DNA from: Dissulfurispira thermophila
GTDB taxonomy: Bacteria > Nitrospirota > Thermodesulfovibrionia > Thermodesulfovibrionales > Dissulfurispiraceae
Direction: 5' to 3'
Assembly: GCF_014701235.1 (NCBI RefSeq)
Contig: NZ_AP022873.1
Coordinates: 868,001-932,000 of the forward strand
Length of the DNA: 64,000 nucleotides
This document shows positions 32,204 through 41,682 of this stretch, piece after piece (position 1 is the first letter of the stretch; every line of letters starts with the position of its first letter). The notes beneath the pieces are model-generated. The model was not told where the DNA came from. It searched no databases and saw nothing but the letters and a program-made list of their open reading frames with translations. The position numbers and the translations under genes were made by a program.

Positions 32204-32938
32204 ATGAATGGACATACAGCCCTAATAACTGGTGGGGGTCGCGGCATTGGTAAGGCTATAGCAGAAACACTTGCAAGACAAGGAGTGAATATAGTTGTTG
32301 TTGATGTAAATATGGATATAGCAAAAGAGACCTCTTTGGAACTTGAAAAAATGGGTATCAAGAGTATCGCACTGAAGGCAGATGTTTCTAACTCGTCTGA
32401 TGTTGCTGCGATTTTTGAAAATGCTGTAAGGGAATTTGGTAAACTTGAGATACTCGTTAATAATGCTGGAATTACAAAGGACGGCCTTTTATTGAGAATG
32501 AAGGAAGAAGATTGGGATGCTGTAATAAATATCAACTTAAAAGGGACTTTTCTTTGCTCTAAGGAAGCTGTTAAAGTTATGTCAAAGCAGCGATATGGCA
32601 GGATTATAAATATTGCCTCTGTCGTTGCGTTTATGGGTAATCCCGGGCAAGCTAATTATAGTGCTTCCAAGGCTGGGATAGTAGGACTGACAAAGACAAT
32701 TGCAAAAGAATATGCGAGCAGGGGGATTACTGTAAATGCAGTTGCGCCCGGTTTTATTACAACGGCTATGACAGATGCATTGCCTGAAAATGTAAAGCAG
32801 GAGATGCTTAAGACAATCCCTATGAATAAGTTTGGGACAGTTGAAGATGTTGCTAATGCAGTTGCATTTTTTGCATCACATGAATCGGGTTATATAACAG
32901 GTCAGGTGATACATGTAAATGGCGGTATGTACATGTAA
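32204..32938 (+). CDS. fabG: 3-oxoacyl-ACP reductase
   Basis: A 244-residue short-chain dehydrogenase of fatty acid elongation. It has the cofactor motif TGGGRGIGKAIAETLA (third Gly conserved), NNAGITKDGLLLRM, the catalytic Tyr-Lys in YSASKAGIVGLTK with the upstream Ser in IASVVAFMG, and the C-terminal GYITGQVIHVNGGMYM. It heads fabG-acpP-fabF-rnc. Confidence 0.96.
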   Translation: MNGHTALITGGGRGIGKAIAETLARQGVNIVVVDVNMDIAKETSLELEKMGIKSIALKADVSNSSDVAAIFENAVREFGKLEILVNNAGITKDGLLLRMKEEDWDAVININLKGTFLCSKEAVKVMSKQRYGRIINIASVVAFMGNPGQANYSASKAGIVGLTKTIAKEYASRGITVNAVAPGFITTAMTDALPENVKQEMLKTIPMNKFGTVEDVANAVAFFASHESGYITGQVIHVNGGMYM

Positions 32939-32989
32939 ATAGCTTATAGCTGATAGCTGTCAGCTAAAATCTTTGTGACGGAGGTAATA

Positions 32990-33220
32990 ATGGTAGAGGA
33001 AAAAGTAAAGGAGATTATATCTAAACAACTCGGTGTTGACCAATCAGAGGTTACGCCTGAGGCATCATTTGTCGAGGACCTCGGTGCAGATTCTCTTGAT
33101 ACTGTTGAGCTTGTTATGGCATTTGAGGAGGCATTTAATATCGAGATACCAGATGAGGATGCAGAGAAGATAGCAAAGGTCAAAGACGCAATAGAGTATA
33201 TTAAGAATAAAGTAGGATAA
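32990..33220 (+). CDS. acpP: Acyl carrier protein
   Basis: A 76-residue acidic ACP; the phosphopantetheine serine lies in [19 protein letters not shown] 32990 is preferred to an in-frame GTG at 32975 because GGAGG lies at 32980-32984. Its stop overlaps the fabF start (TAATG), coupling the two. Confidence 0.97.
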   Translation: MVEEKVKEIISKQLGVDQSEVTPEASFVEDLGADSLDTVELVMAFEEAFNIEIPDEDAEKIAKVKDAIEYIKNKVG

Positions 33221-34467
33221 TGGAAAAAAGAAGAGTAGTCGTTACAGGACTTGGACTTGTTACGCCTATAGGCATAGGAGTGCAGGCATCATGGGAGTCT
33301 GCACTCGAAGGCAGGTCTGGAATAAGTAAGATTACCCAGTTTGATGCCTCTCAACTGCCTGTGCGTATTGCTGGTGAGGTTAAGGGATTTGACCCGTCTC
33401 TCTATATAGAAGCCAAGGAAATAAAGAAAATGGATAGGTTTATCCACTTTGCCATAGCTGCTGCCACAATGGCTATGGAAGACTCGGGTCTTAAAATTAC
33501 AGATAATAATGCTGATAGGGTTGGTGTCATTATTGGTGCTGGTATGGGAGGTCTTCCTGCAATCGAACATTACCATAGAATATATCTTGAAAAGGGATAC
33601 AGGAGGATATCTCCCTTCTTCATCCCTATGCTCATTATTAACCTTGCATCTGGGAATGTCTCTATAAAATTTGGTGCAAAGGGGCCTAATTCTGCTGCTG
33701 TTACAGCATGTGCAACAGGCAGTCATTCTATAGGAGACGCCTTTAAGATAATTCAGCGCGGAGATGCTGATGCCATGATCGCAGGGGGAACAGAGTCTGT
33801 AATAACTCCACTTGGAGTTGGTGGATTTGCTGTTATGAAGGCATTATCAACGCGAAACGATGAACCTGACAAGGCAAGTAGGCCGTTTGATGCGGAAAGA
33901 GACGGTTTTGTTATGGGCGAAGGCTCTGGCGTAGTAATCCTTGAAAGTCTTGAAAGTGCTATTAACAGAGGGGCAAAAATATATGCTGAGATCATAGGCT
34001 ATGGAATGTCAAGCGATGCCTATCACATTACAACACCTGCTCCCGATGGAGAGGGTGCGGCAAGGTGCATGAAGGCAGCTATAAAAGATGCCGGAATTAA
34101 ACCCGAGGATGTAAATTATATCAATGCGCATGGGACATCTACAAAATATGGAGATGAGCTTGAGACCGCAGCAATTAAGACGGTCTTTGGCGAACATGCA
34201 TACAAATTATGTGTGAGTTCGACAAAGTCAATGACAGGGCATCTGCTTGGCGCTGCAGGTGGAGTGGAGGCAATTTTTTCTATATTAAGTATCTATAATA
34301 ACATTGTGCCGCCAACAATAAATCTTGAAAATCCTGACCCTGAATGTGACCTTGATTATGCACCAAATAGGGCAAAACAGATGAATGTTGAGTGTGCGAT
34401 GTCTAATTCATTCGGTTTTGGTGGAACCAATGCCTGCCTGTTATTCAGAAAATATAGAGATGCTTGA
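33220..34467 (+). CDS. fabF: 3-oxoacyl-ACP synthase II
   Basis: This 415-residue condensing enzyme has the catalytic Cys in [15 protein letters not shown] and the two histidines in [14 protein letters not shown] and [11 protein letters not shown]. The start [18 protein letters not shown] is canonical, and the end [14 protein letters not shown] is complete. It overlaps rnc by eight bases. Confidence 0.97.
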   Translation: MEKRRVVVTGLGLVTPIGIGVQASWESALEGRSGISKITQFDASQLPVRIAGEVKGFDPSLYIEAKEIKKMDRFIHFAIAAATMAMEDSGLKITDNNADRVGVIIGAGMGGLPAIEHYHRIYLEKGYRRISPFFIPMLIINLASGNVSIKFGAKGPNSAAVTACATGSHSIGDAFKIIQRGDADAMIAGGTESVITPLGVGGFAVMKALSTRNDEPDKASRPFDAERDGFVMGEGSGVVILESLESAINRGAKIYAEIIGYGMSSDAYHITTPAPDGEGAARCMKAAIKDAGIKPEDVNYINAHGTSTKYGDELETAAIKTVFGEHAYKLCVSSTKSMTGHLLGAAGGVEAIFSILSIYNNIVPPTINLENPDPECDLDYAPNRAKQMNVECAMSNSFGFGGTNACLLFRKYRDA

Positions 34468-35137
34468 GGACTTATTAGGGTATCGTTTTAACAATAAGGA
34501 ACTATTATTAGATGCCCTAACGCACAAATCATACCATCATGAGAAACCAGATAAAGCACCCCGATACAATGAGAGACTTGAGTTTCTTGGTGATTCTGTT
34601 TTGGGTCTTGTTATAGCAGAGTCACTTTTTTGCTATAACATCTTATTAACAGAGGCAGATATGTCTAAGATGAAATCATACCTTGTCAAAGAATCCATGC
34701 TTTTTGAGATAGCCTCAAGGCTTTCACTTGGGAAATATCTTAGGCTCGGCAGAGGTGAAGAATCAACAGGAGGAAGACAAAAAAAATCTATCCTCTCTGA
34801 TGCTGTGGAAGCCTTATTTGGAGCCATATTTTTAGACAGCGATTATAAAACCGCAAAATCTGTGATATTGAGGCTTTTCAGCGATAAGATTGATAGAATT
34901 ATCTCTAAAAAAGAAGGACATGATTTTAAGAGCGAATTGCAAGAGAAAACTCAGAGCCTTTTTGGTGTTCTTCCAGAATACAAAATTGTCAAGCAGGAAG
35001 GGGAAGAACACAAAAAGATTTTTACTGTAGAGGTTTATATAAACGGTCAGTTGTATGGTGGAGGCACAGGGAAGAGCAAGAAGGATGCACAAATGAATGC
35101 AGCAAAAGAGGCAATTAAAAAATTAATAGATGAATAA
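34460..35137 (+). CDS. rnc: Ribonuclease III
   Basis: A 225-residue double-strand-specific RNase. The signature is [18 protein letters not shown], the second acidic site is [14 protein letters not shown], and a dsRNA-binding domain ends the protein ([23 protein letters not shown]). ATG 34460 ([16 protein letters not shown]) is the natural family start; the frame extends upstream inside fabF. The end overlaps the next gene by eight bases. Confidence 0.95.
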   Translation: MLEDLLGYRFNNKELLLDALTHKSYHHEKPDKAPRYNERLEFLGDSVLGLVIAESLFCYNILLTEADMSKMKSYLVKESMLFEIASRLSLGKYLRLGRGEESTGGRQKKSILSDAVEALFGAIFLDSDYKTAKSVILRLFSDKIDRIISKKEGHDFKSELQEKTQSLFGVLPEYKIVKQEGEEHKKIFTVEVYINGQLYGGGTGKSKKDAQMNAAKEAIKKLIDE

Positions 35138-36392
35138 AAAAATCATCTCATGGTGTTTATTTGATTTTGCCAATTCAAGCTATTCTGCTGTTATAGCCGC
35201 TGTAATATTTCCTGTCTATTATGCGAATGTGATAGTCGGCAACGAAACAGGCCTTGGGGATCTATGGTGGGGAAGGGCAATAGCAGTAAGCATGGCAGTT
35301 GTAGCAATAAGCTCTCCATTTCTTGGCGGAATAGCAGATTATGCAAGGATAAGAAAGAGGCTACTCATCTTTTATAGCATTTTATGTATTTTGTCTGTCT
35401 CTTTATTTTATTTTCTTCACAAAGGAATGGTTATCGAAGGATTTATCCTTATTATCCTTGCAAATATAGGCATGGAAGGCGGACTCGTCTTTTATAATTC
35501 ATTTTTACCAGAGATAACCGAAACAACACATCGAGGTAGGGTATCAGCGTGGGGTTTTGGAGTTGGGTACGCAGGTTCGATAGTTTCGCTTTTATTAGCA
35601 ATGCTTCTTGTAAATAAAGGACTTGTAAATATTACATGGCCAATGGTCGCACTGTTCTTTGGTGTTTTCTCAATACCAGCATTTTTGTTTCTACCTAAAG
35701 ATAAACATGGAGATTTTACAAATGGGACTTCCTCTCCTTTATGTAGTGCAGCAACAGATGGTCTTATATATACATGGAAGACATTTAAGAAAATCTGGAC
35801 TAACAGGGAACAGAGAAAATTTTTAATAGCATATCTTATTTATGAGGATGGAGTGAATACAGTTATAGTATTTTCAAGTATCTTTGCTGCAACAACCCTT
35901 TTATTTAGACCTGAAGAATTAATAGGTATGTATCTTATTGTTCAGACTACAGCACTTATCGGTGCTTTTCTAATGGCAAGACCAATAGATTATTGGGGAC
36001 CTAAAAAAGTGATTATCATGTCTCTGGTCATGTGGGTTACGGTATCAATTGCAGCATTTTTCGTTCAAACTAAAATGCAATTTTTTATAATCGCTTCTAT
36101 TGCAGGTTTAGGTCTCGGGACTATTCAGGCAGCGAGCAGGGCATTTTATACACAATTCATCCCTGCTGAAGAAGAATCAGAGTATTTTGGTGTTTATTCA
36201 TTTATAGGAAAATCATCAGCCATATTAGGCCCACTTGTTTTTGGATATTTATCTTCAACCTTTGGAAGCCAGAGACCTGCGGTGCTGTCAGTAGCTTTGT
36301 TTTTTCTTGCAGGCTTGATTATAGTTAAAAGAGTAAAAGGCGGAATGCCAAATGTCGAGGTGTCGGGTAAGACAATAGACGAAAGAATCTGA
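35130..36392 (+). CDS. MFS transporter, UMF1/Atg22-like
   Basis: A 420-residue protein with about twelve membrane helices and the start motif SWCLFDFANSSYSAVI typical of the UMF1 family of major facilitators, related to yeast Atg22. The loop ADYARIRKRLL matches the MFS loop 2-3 pattern. Substrate unknown. It overlaps rnc and probably ends that operon; the gene after it is on the other strand, one base away. Confidence 0.9.
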   Translation: MNKKIISWCLFDFANSSYSAVIAAVIFPVYYANVIVGNETGLGDLWWGRAIAVSMAVVAISSPFLGGIADYARIRKRLLIFYSILCILSVSLFYFLHKGMVIEGFILIILANIGMEGGLVFYNSFLPEITETTHRGRVSAWGFGVGYAGSIVSLLLAMLLVNKGLVNITWPMVALFFGVFSIPAFLFLPKDKHGDFTNGTSSPLCSAATDGLIYTWKTFKKIWTNREQRKFLIAYLIYEDGVNTVIVFSSIFAATTLLFRPEELIGMYLIVQTTALIGAFLMARPIDYWGPKKVIIMSLVMWVTVSIAAFFVQTKMQFFIIASIAGLGLGTIQAASRAFYTQFIPAEEESEYFGVYSFIGKSSAILGPLVFGYLSSTFGSQRPAVLSVALFFLAGLIIVKRVKGGMPNVEVSGKTIDERI

Positions 36393-37781
36393 CTACTGTC
36401 TAATGGTTGTGCTGCTGAAGGCTAATGAAGTGGCTATTTTTCTTGCAAAGTCTGAAAGTGTTTCATCTCTTGCACCAAAGATAATGTAGTTGTCCCATTC
36501 ATTCAATCTCTTAGAAATTTCATTTCTATTATCAATTACCTCAACAGATTTCCCTCTTGCCCTTATTCCATCTGCAATATCATGGCTTGAGATATCTTTG
36601 CTAACTGTACCACCTGCATAGAATATTGGCAAAAGTATGAGATGATCAGAATCCCTGATGTTTTTTACAAAGGCATCTATATATGCGGTTTTCATCATCC
36701 TTGTTGGTGCAAATCCGTGTGGCTGGAATATGTAGCAGACACTATTTCTGAGATTTTTTACTGTCTGCATAAGGGCTGATATTTTATGCGGGTTGTGTGC
36801 ATAATCGTCTATTACAAGATGATTATCATTATTTAGATGAATATCAAACCGCCTTTCTATTCCGTTGAATTCGTGCAAGACATCAGCAATATCTCTAAGT
36901 GGTATCCCCATCTCAGACAGCATAGCTATACATGAAAGAGCATTATAGAGATTGTATTTACCGGGAATTGAAAGGCTGAATTTAAAACCTTTCAAAAAGA
37001 AATTTGTATTAAATGGCTTATAAAAAATATTTTCTGCCTTGTAATGCGATGGCATATCAATTGAAAAAGTTATTATTTTTTCTTTTGACCTGTGATTTCT
37101 GACTTCTAACATCTGCCCTCTGAGGTTATTATCATCTGCATTGATAATAATTTTGTCTGCTGTATTTTTTATAAAGATCTCAAACATAGCAGCAGTTTTT
37201 TCTATTGGGTGGTGGTCTAAATCAAGATTTAATATTATCGAGTGCATTGGTTTATAATTAACAATTGTTCCATCTGATTCGCATGCCTCTATAATAAGAA
37301 AATCAGAATTGCCTGTTATTGAATTCCCGGGATTTGTCTCTGTCCTGAATTGTTTTACTCTTCCTCCACCTATAAAATTTGGTTTTAACCCAAGTCGTTG
37401 CATCAGGAATGCAAGCATTCCGGATGTAGTTGATTTCCCGCTTGTACCTGCAACTGCTATTGTCTTAAAGTCTGATACTATCTCAGCAAGATACTCGGGT
37501 CTTGTCTTTATAGGGATTTTTAATGACTTTGCTTTTAAAAAATCAGGCTGGTCATGTTCAACTGCTGTGCTAAATACCGAAAGATCAAAAGAACTGTCAA
37601 TTCCGTGGCCATCTTGAGGAACTATACATATGCCTTTTGATTTGAGTGAGTTACATAAAGGATGATATGGATTATTATCAAATGCCCTATCTGATCCAAA
37701 GATAATATGACCTTTGTCTGCCATAAAGCTGGCTATTGCTGATACACCACTTCCGCCTATGCCTGAAAAAAAGATTTTCAT
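36393..37781 (-). CDS. Mur ligase, MurC/Mpl type
   Basis: A 462-residue UDP-N-acetylmuramate ligase-like protein. The N-terminal FFSGIGGSGVSAIASFMADKGH binds the UDP-sugar; the ATP motif is TIAVAGTSGKSTTSGMLA; NLDLDHHP and the C-terminal FNGIERRFDIHL with DDYAHNPHKISALM are Mur landmarks. MurC makes the first peptide bond of the stem, Mpl recycles tripeptides; with no other mur genes nearby, Mpl-like recycling or a MurC paralogue are both open. Confidence 0.87.
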   Translation of the reverse strand: MKIFFSGIGGSGVSAIASFMADKGHIIFGSDRAFDNNPYHPLCNSLKSKGICIVPQDGHGIDSSFDLSVFSTAVEHDQPDFLKAKSLKIPIKTRPEYLAEIVSDFKTIAVAGTSGKSTTSGMLAFLMQRLGLKPNFIGGGRVKQFRTETNPGNSITGNSDFLIIEACESDGTIVNYKPMHSIILNLDLDHHPIEKTAAMFEIFIKNTADKIIINADDNNLRGQMLEVRNHRSKEKIITFSIDMPSHYKAENIFYKPFNTNFFLKGFKFSLSIPGKYNLYNALSCIAMLSEMGIPLRDIADVLHEFNGIERRFDIHLNNDNHLVIDDYAHNPHKISALMQTVKNLRNSVCYIFQPHGFAPTRMMKTAYIDAFVKNIRDSDHLILLPIFYAGGTVSKDISSHDIADGIRARGKSVEVIDNRNEISKRLNEWDNYIIFGARDETLSDFARKIATSLAFSSTTIRQ

Positions 37782-37810
37782 TATTTATGTAATGTGGTTA
37801 ATATAATAAC

Positions 37811-39511
37811 ATGACAGGTTATGCAGGAAAAAGTATAAAGGTTGATTTAACAAAAAAAGAGGTATCCATTTTTGATACTCCTGTGGAGTTATGTAATGAA
37901 TATCTTGGTGGAAGGGGTATTGGTGTCAGGATGATTAGTGACAGGATTACCTATGATTATAACTCTCATGATATGCCGCTGATATTTGCAACAGGACCTC
38001 TTGTTGGCACTTCAGCACCTACATCAGGTAGGATGTCTGTTATATCACGTTCGCCTTTGACAGGAACAGTGTTTGACTGTTCTGTTGGAGGAAAATTTGG
38101 GACAGAATTGAAGAAAGCAGGTTTTGATTTTATCGAGATTGTTGGCATATCGGATAAATGGGTTTTGTTAGAAATAGACAATGGCAATGTTGCAATAAAA
38201 GACTCACCTAATTTATATGGTAAAAACATATCTGATGTGAGATCTATTCTTGATGGGAGAGGTTCTTATGCATCTATCGGCATGGCAGGTGAAAAGCAGG
38301 TCAGATACGCATCTATTGTTTTTGATGGGCATTATTGTGCAGGCAGAGGTGGTCTCGGTGCTGTAATGGGTGCAAAAAAACTCAAGGCAATAAAGGTAAA
38401 AGGAGATGGGAAAATACCTGTTGCTGATCCTGATGGACTTAAGTTAGCAAGGCAGGAGATAATGAGGCTTTTGAGGGCATCTCAGGCAGTGTTTGGTGAA
38501 TTTGGACTTTCTGAGTTTGGGACTGCTGCACTTGTGGATTTGATTCATGCACGGCGAATGGAACCAACCCATAATTTCAGAGAGACTATGTTTTCTGATG
38601 CTTCAAAGTATTCAGGTTATAACATGAAGATTTATTACAAGGCTAAAAAGGCAGGATGTGCAGGATGCCCTGTCTTATGCAAGAAGATTGGTGCTAATGG
38701 AGAGGTTATCCCTGAATTCGAGACAGTATCTCACTTTGGGGCACTGAATGGATGTAATGACCTATCTGCTATCGTAGAAGCAAACAGGATATGTAATGAG
38801 TACGGGATTGACACGATAACTGCTGCTTCTACTATTGCATGTTATTCAGAGATAAATGAGAGATTTCTTTCTCCTGATGAGATGATTAGATTACTTGTTA
38901 ATATTGGGATGAGAGATGAAGGTATAGGAGATATGCTTGCAGAGGGTTCTTTAAGATATGCCACATTAAAAGGACATCCTGAATTAAGCATGTCTGTGAA
39001 AGGACTTGAACTGCCTGCATATGACCCAAGAGGTGCATATGGAATGGCACTGGCATACGCAACATCAAACAGGGGTGGATGTCATTTGAGGGCATATCCT
39101 ATAAGTCATGAGATATTGAGAAAGCCTGTTTCAACAGATAGATTTTCATTTGAAGGAAAGGCTCGGATGATAAAAATAGCCGAAGACCTCAATGCAGTTA
39201 TAGATTCTCTCACTGCATGCAAATTTGTATTTTTTGCAGCAAGTCTTGAGGAGTATGCAAAGGCTATCAATGCAGTAACAGGAGAAAATTATGATGTCCA
39301 ATCTTTGCTTAAGATTGGCGAAAACATATGGAATCTTGAAAGGCATCTGAATGAGTTAAATGGCTTTACTAAATCGCATGATGACTTGCCTGAAAGGTTT
39401 TTTAGAGAAGGTGGTACATCAAGCAGGAATATCAGAATACCGCCTATTGATAGAGAAAAATTTCTTAAGGCAAGAGAGAATTATTATCGAATAAGGGGCT
39501 ATAGCAAGTGA
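37811..39511 (+). CDS. Aldehyde:ferredoxin oxidoreductase family protein (tungstopterin type)
   Basis: A 566-residue AOR-family enzyme, oxidising an aldehyde with a W- or Mo-pterin and a [4Fe-4S] cluster. Landmarks are the start GYAGKSIKVDLTKKEVS, the family NEYLGGRGIGVRM and TGPLVGTSAPTSGRMSV, and the cluster cysteines in AGCAGCPVLCKK with a later Cys in SLTACKFVFF. It heads a two-gene unit with the class II aldolase-like protein (four-base overlap). Tungsten use would fit a Tuco-like leader elsewhere in the window. Confidence 0.92.
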   Translation: MTGYAGKSIKVDLTKKEVSIFDTPVELCNEYLGGRGIGVRMISDRITYDYNSHDMPLIFATGPLVGTSAPTSGRMSVISRSPLTGTVFDCSVGGKFGTELKKAGFDFIEIVGISDKWVLLEIDNGNVAIKDSPNLYGKNISDVRSILDGRGSYASIGMAGEKQVRYASIVFDGHYCAGRGGLGAVMGAKKLKAIKVKGDGKIPVADPDGLKLARQEIMRLLRASQAVFGEFGLSEFGTAALVDLIHARRMEPTHNFRETMFSDASKYSGYNMKIYYKAKKAGCAGCPVLCKKIGANGEVIPEFETVSHFGALNGCNDLSAIVEANRICNEYGIDTITAASTIACYSEINERFLSPDEMIRLLVNIGMRDEGIGDMLAEGSLRYATLKGHPELSMSVKGLELPAYDPRGAYGMALAYATSNRGGCHLRAYPISHEILRKPVSTDRFSFEGKARMIKIAEDLNAVIDSLTACKFVFFAASLEEYAKAINAVTGENYDVQSLLKIGENIWNLERHLNELNGFTKSHDDLPERFFREGGTSSRNIRIPPIDREKFLKARENYYRIRGYSK

Positions 39512-40710
39512 TAAGTCTGCTAAATAAATACCTTGATAAGCTCGAATTTCAAGGACTTGCATGTAAAGGTAATGCCATATTTTTAGCTCTTGATGCAGAA
39601 TTATTTTCAAATAAACCTATCAAAGGTGATGTTTTAGAATTAAGCAAGATTTTTGATTTAATGAATATAAATACAATTCTTTATTCAGAGCCTGCTGAAC
39701 CTTACTGGAGCATTATTAAAGAATTGGTAAAAGGGCAAGAGAAAATAGTTCCGATGGACTGCGAGACCCGGACATTTTTTCACGATATTCCTGTTATTAA
39801 TGAATTCTCATCAGATGAGATAGCAAAGGCGTTATCGCACAGGAAATCAGCAATCATCAGGAGTAAAGGAATTGTTACATATGGAACCGTGACACCTGAA
39901 CAGGCATTTGTTTCATTTAGTTCCACTTGTTTTTCTACATTCGTTAAATATTTTTATGATGGCATGATGTATTTTGAAAAATGTTATTTAAAAGGTTTAT
40001 TGCATGATAAATGTTATGTCGAAGGTTTTAATAATATAGTCAAAAAACTTCAACCTTTAGTCTTCAGCTTTCAACCTCTTACATTGAAAAAACCAAAAAC
40101 AGAGGATGATGTCATAAAAATACTTGCTGAGGCAGGCAGGGCAGTTGTCGAACACAAGCTTGTAGATTCATATTTCGGAAATATCTCCTATATATATGGA
40201 AACAATATTTATATAAGCCAGACAGGGAGTTCTATGGATGAGCTTGAATGCTGTATTGATGCAGTTCCGCTTGATGGCTCGTCTTCTGTTGGGATTACAG
40301 CATCTTCAGAGTTGTCAGCACATAAGAACATCTATGCTGTAACAGGGGATAATGCTATACTTCATGGACATCCAAAGTTTGCTGTAATAATGTCTATGTA
40401 TTGTGAAAAAAAGGATTGTTCTTATTACGGTGATATGGATTACTGTTACAGGAAATGCAGGGAGAAAAGATATGTGGCAGATATACCTGTTGTATCAGGA
40501 GAGATAGGGACAGGTCCAACAGGGCTGGTGAATACTGTTCCAAAGGCGATGAAAGATAGTAGAGGTGTTATTGTTTTCGGACACGGGGTTTTCACGTCAG
40601 GAAAAGATAATTTTCAAAACCCATTTGATATGCTTGTAGATATTGAGAACAAGTGTAGAAATGAATATTTCAAAATGGTGCAGAAATATCTTTCAACATC
40701 TCCTCAATAG
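39508..40710 (+). CDS. Double-domain class II aldolase/adducin-like protein
   Basis: A 400-residue protein with two aldolase-class-II-like halves. The first (about 1-165) is degenerate, with RSKGIVTYGTVTPEQAFV but no clear metal histidines. The second (about 205-400) has GNISYIYGNNIYIS, SAHKNIY, the metal-binding HGHPKFAV, and FGHGVFTSGKDNFQ. Between them KLQPLVFSFQPLTLKK is repeat-derived. It overlaps the AOR by four bases, so it may make or channel an aldehyde substrate, for instance by aldol cleavage; this is inference. Confidence 0.78.
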   Translation: MISLLNKYLDKLEFQGLACKGNAIFLALDAELFSNKPIKGDVLELSKIFDLMNINTILYSEPAEPYWSIIKELVKGQEKIVPMDCETRTFFHDIPVINEFSSDEIAKALSHRKSAIIRSKGIVTYGTVTPEQAFVSFSSTCFSTFVKYFYDGMMYFEKCYLKGLLHDKCYVEGFNNIVKKLQPLVFSFQPLTLKKPKTEDDVIKILAEAGRAVVEHKLVDSYFGNISYIYGNNIYISQTGSSMDELECCIDAVPLDGSSSVGITASSELSAHKNIYAVTGDNAILHGHPKFAVIMSMYCEKKDCSYYGDMDYCYRKCREKRYVADIPVVSGEIGTGPTGLVNTVPKAMKDSRGVIVFGHGVFTSGKDNFQNPFDMLVDIENKCRNEYFKMVQKYLSTSPQ

Positions 40711-41602
40711 TAATTCTTACTGACTCTCCGAGTGCATCTAAATCATATCCCCCTTCGAGTGTAAAGACAACAGGTTTGTCAATGCTTGATAATATGCCAT
40801 GCACTATTTCTCTTATGCCTTCGCTTGAGATTTTGATGGTGGATAATGGGTCCTCTGCGCGTATGTCATAGCCTGCCGATACAAGGATAATATCAGGGGC
40901 GAAATTTTTTACAAGTCCATGCAGTATGTCATGATAGACATGCATATACTCCTTGTCTCCTGAGCCTCCTCGCATAGTAATATTGTAAGTAAATCCTTTG
41001 CCCTTTCCGATGCCTATTTCAGACTCCTTGCCTGTTCCGGGATAGTGCGGATATTGGTGAGTGCTGAAATAAAAGACGGTGTCGTCCTCTTCAAATATAT
41101 GCTGTGTTCCATTTCCATGATGGACATCGAAGTCAATGATAAAAACTTTTTTATAACCAATCTTCTGAGCATATCTTGCCCCTACTGCAACATTATTGAA
41201 TATGCAGAAGCCCATTGCCTTTTCTGACTCTGCATGGTGTCCAGGAGGTCTAACAGCACAGAAGGCTCTATGGATTTCATTTGATTTGCATCTATCCACT
41301 GCCTCCATTACTGCTCCCACTGCATACAATGATGCCTCAAGGCTGTCTTTTGACATGTAGGTATCTCCATCAAGATAACCAACGCCGAAGTTTTTAATCT
41401 TTTCGATGTAATTGTTCGTATGCGTGAGGGCAATGTCATCATAGGTTGCCTTGCGCGGCTTGATATGGATAAGTTTATTCCATAAATCAGAATTTTTTAG
41501 TGCATTTAAAACAGATATTAGCCTTTCTTTTGTTTCAGGATGCCATGGGGGTGTCTTATGCATCAGGAATATGTCATCATATACAAATCCAACCTTCTGC
41601 AT
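40670..41602 (-). CDS. Histone deacetylase/AcuC family protein
   Basis: A 310-residue zinc amidohydrolase of the HDAC superfamily. It shows RPPGHHAESEKAMGFCIFNNVAVGA (catalytic His pair), IDFDVHHGNGTQHIF (zinc Asp and His), LVSAGYDIRAEDPL and TLEGGYDLDALGES. Bacterial members deacetylate acetyl-lysine or polyamines; the substrate here is unknown. It converges with the aldolase-like gene, overlapping by 41 bases. Confidence 0.94.
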   Translation of the reverse strand: MQKVGFVYDDIFLMHKTPPWHPETKERLISVLNALKNSDLWNKLIHIKPRKATYDDIALTHTNNYIEKIKNFGVGYLDGDTYMSKDSLEASLYAVGAVMEAVDRCKSNEIHRAFCAVRPPGHHAESEKAMGFCIFNNVAVGARYAQKIGYKKVFIIDFDVHHGNGTQHIFEEDDTVFYFSTHQYPHYPGTGKESEIGIGKGKGFTYNITMRGGSGDKEYMHVYHDILHGLVKNFAPDIILVSAGYDIRAEDPLSTIKISSEGIREIVHGILSSIDKPVVFTLEGGYDLDALGESVRITIEEMLKDISAPF

Positions 41603-41682
41603 AAAAAGATTATACTATAAAGTGCCTTTATTTTTGATATAATTTTTAGTGCACATAAGATTATTCATGTGGGAGAATGGTT

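Noticed and set aside
34385-34459. N-terminal extension of RNase III
   Set aside because: The extra residues are a shifted frame of the fabF end; [10 protein letters not shown] at 34460 is the family start.
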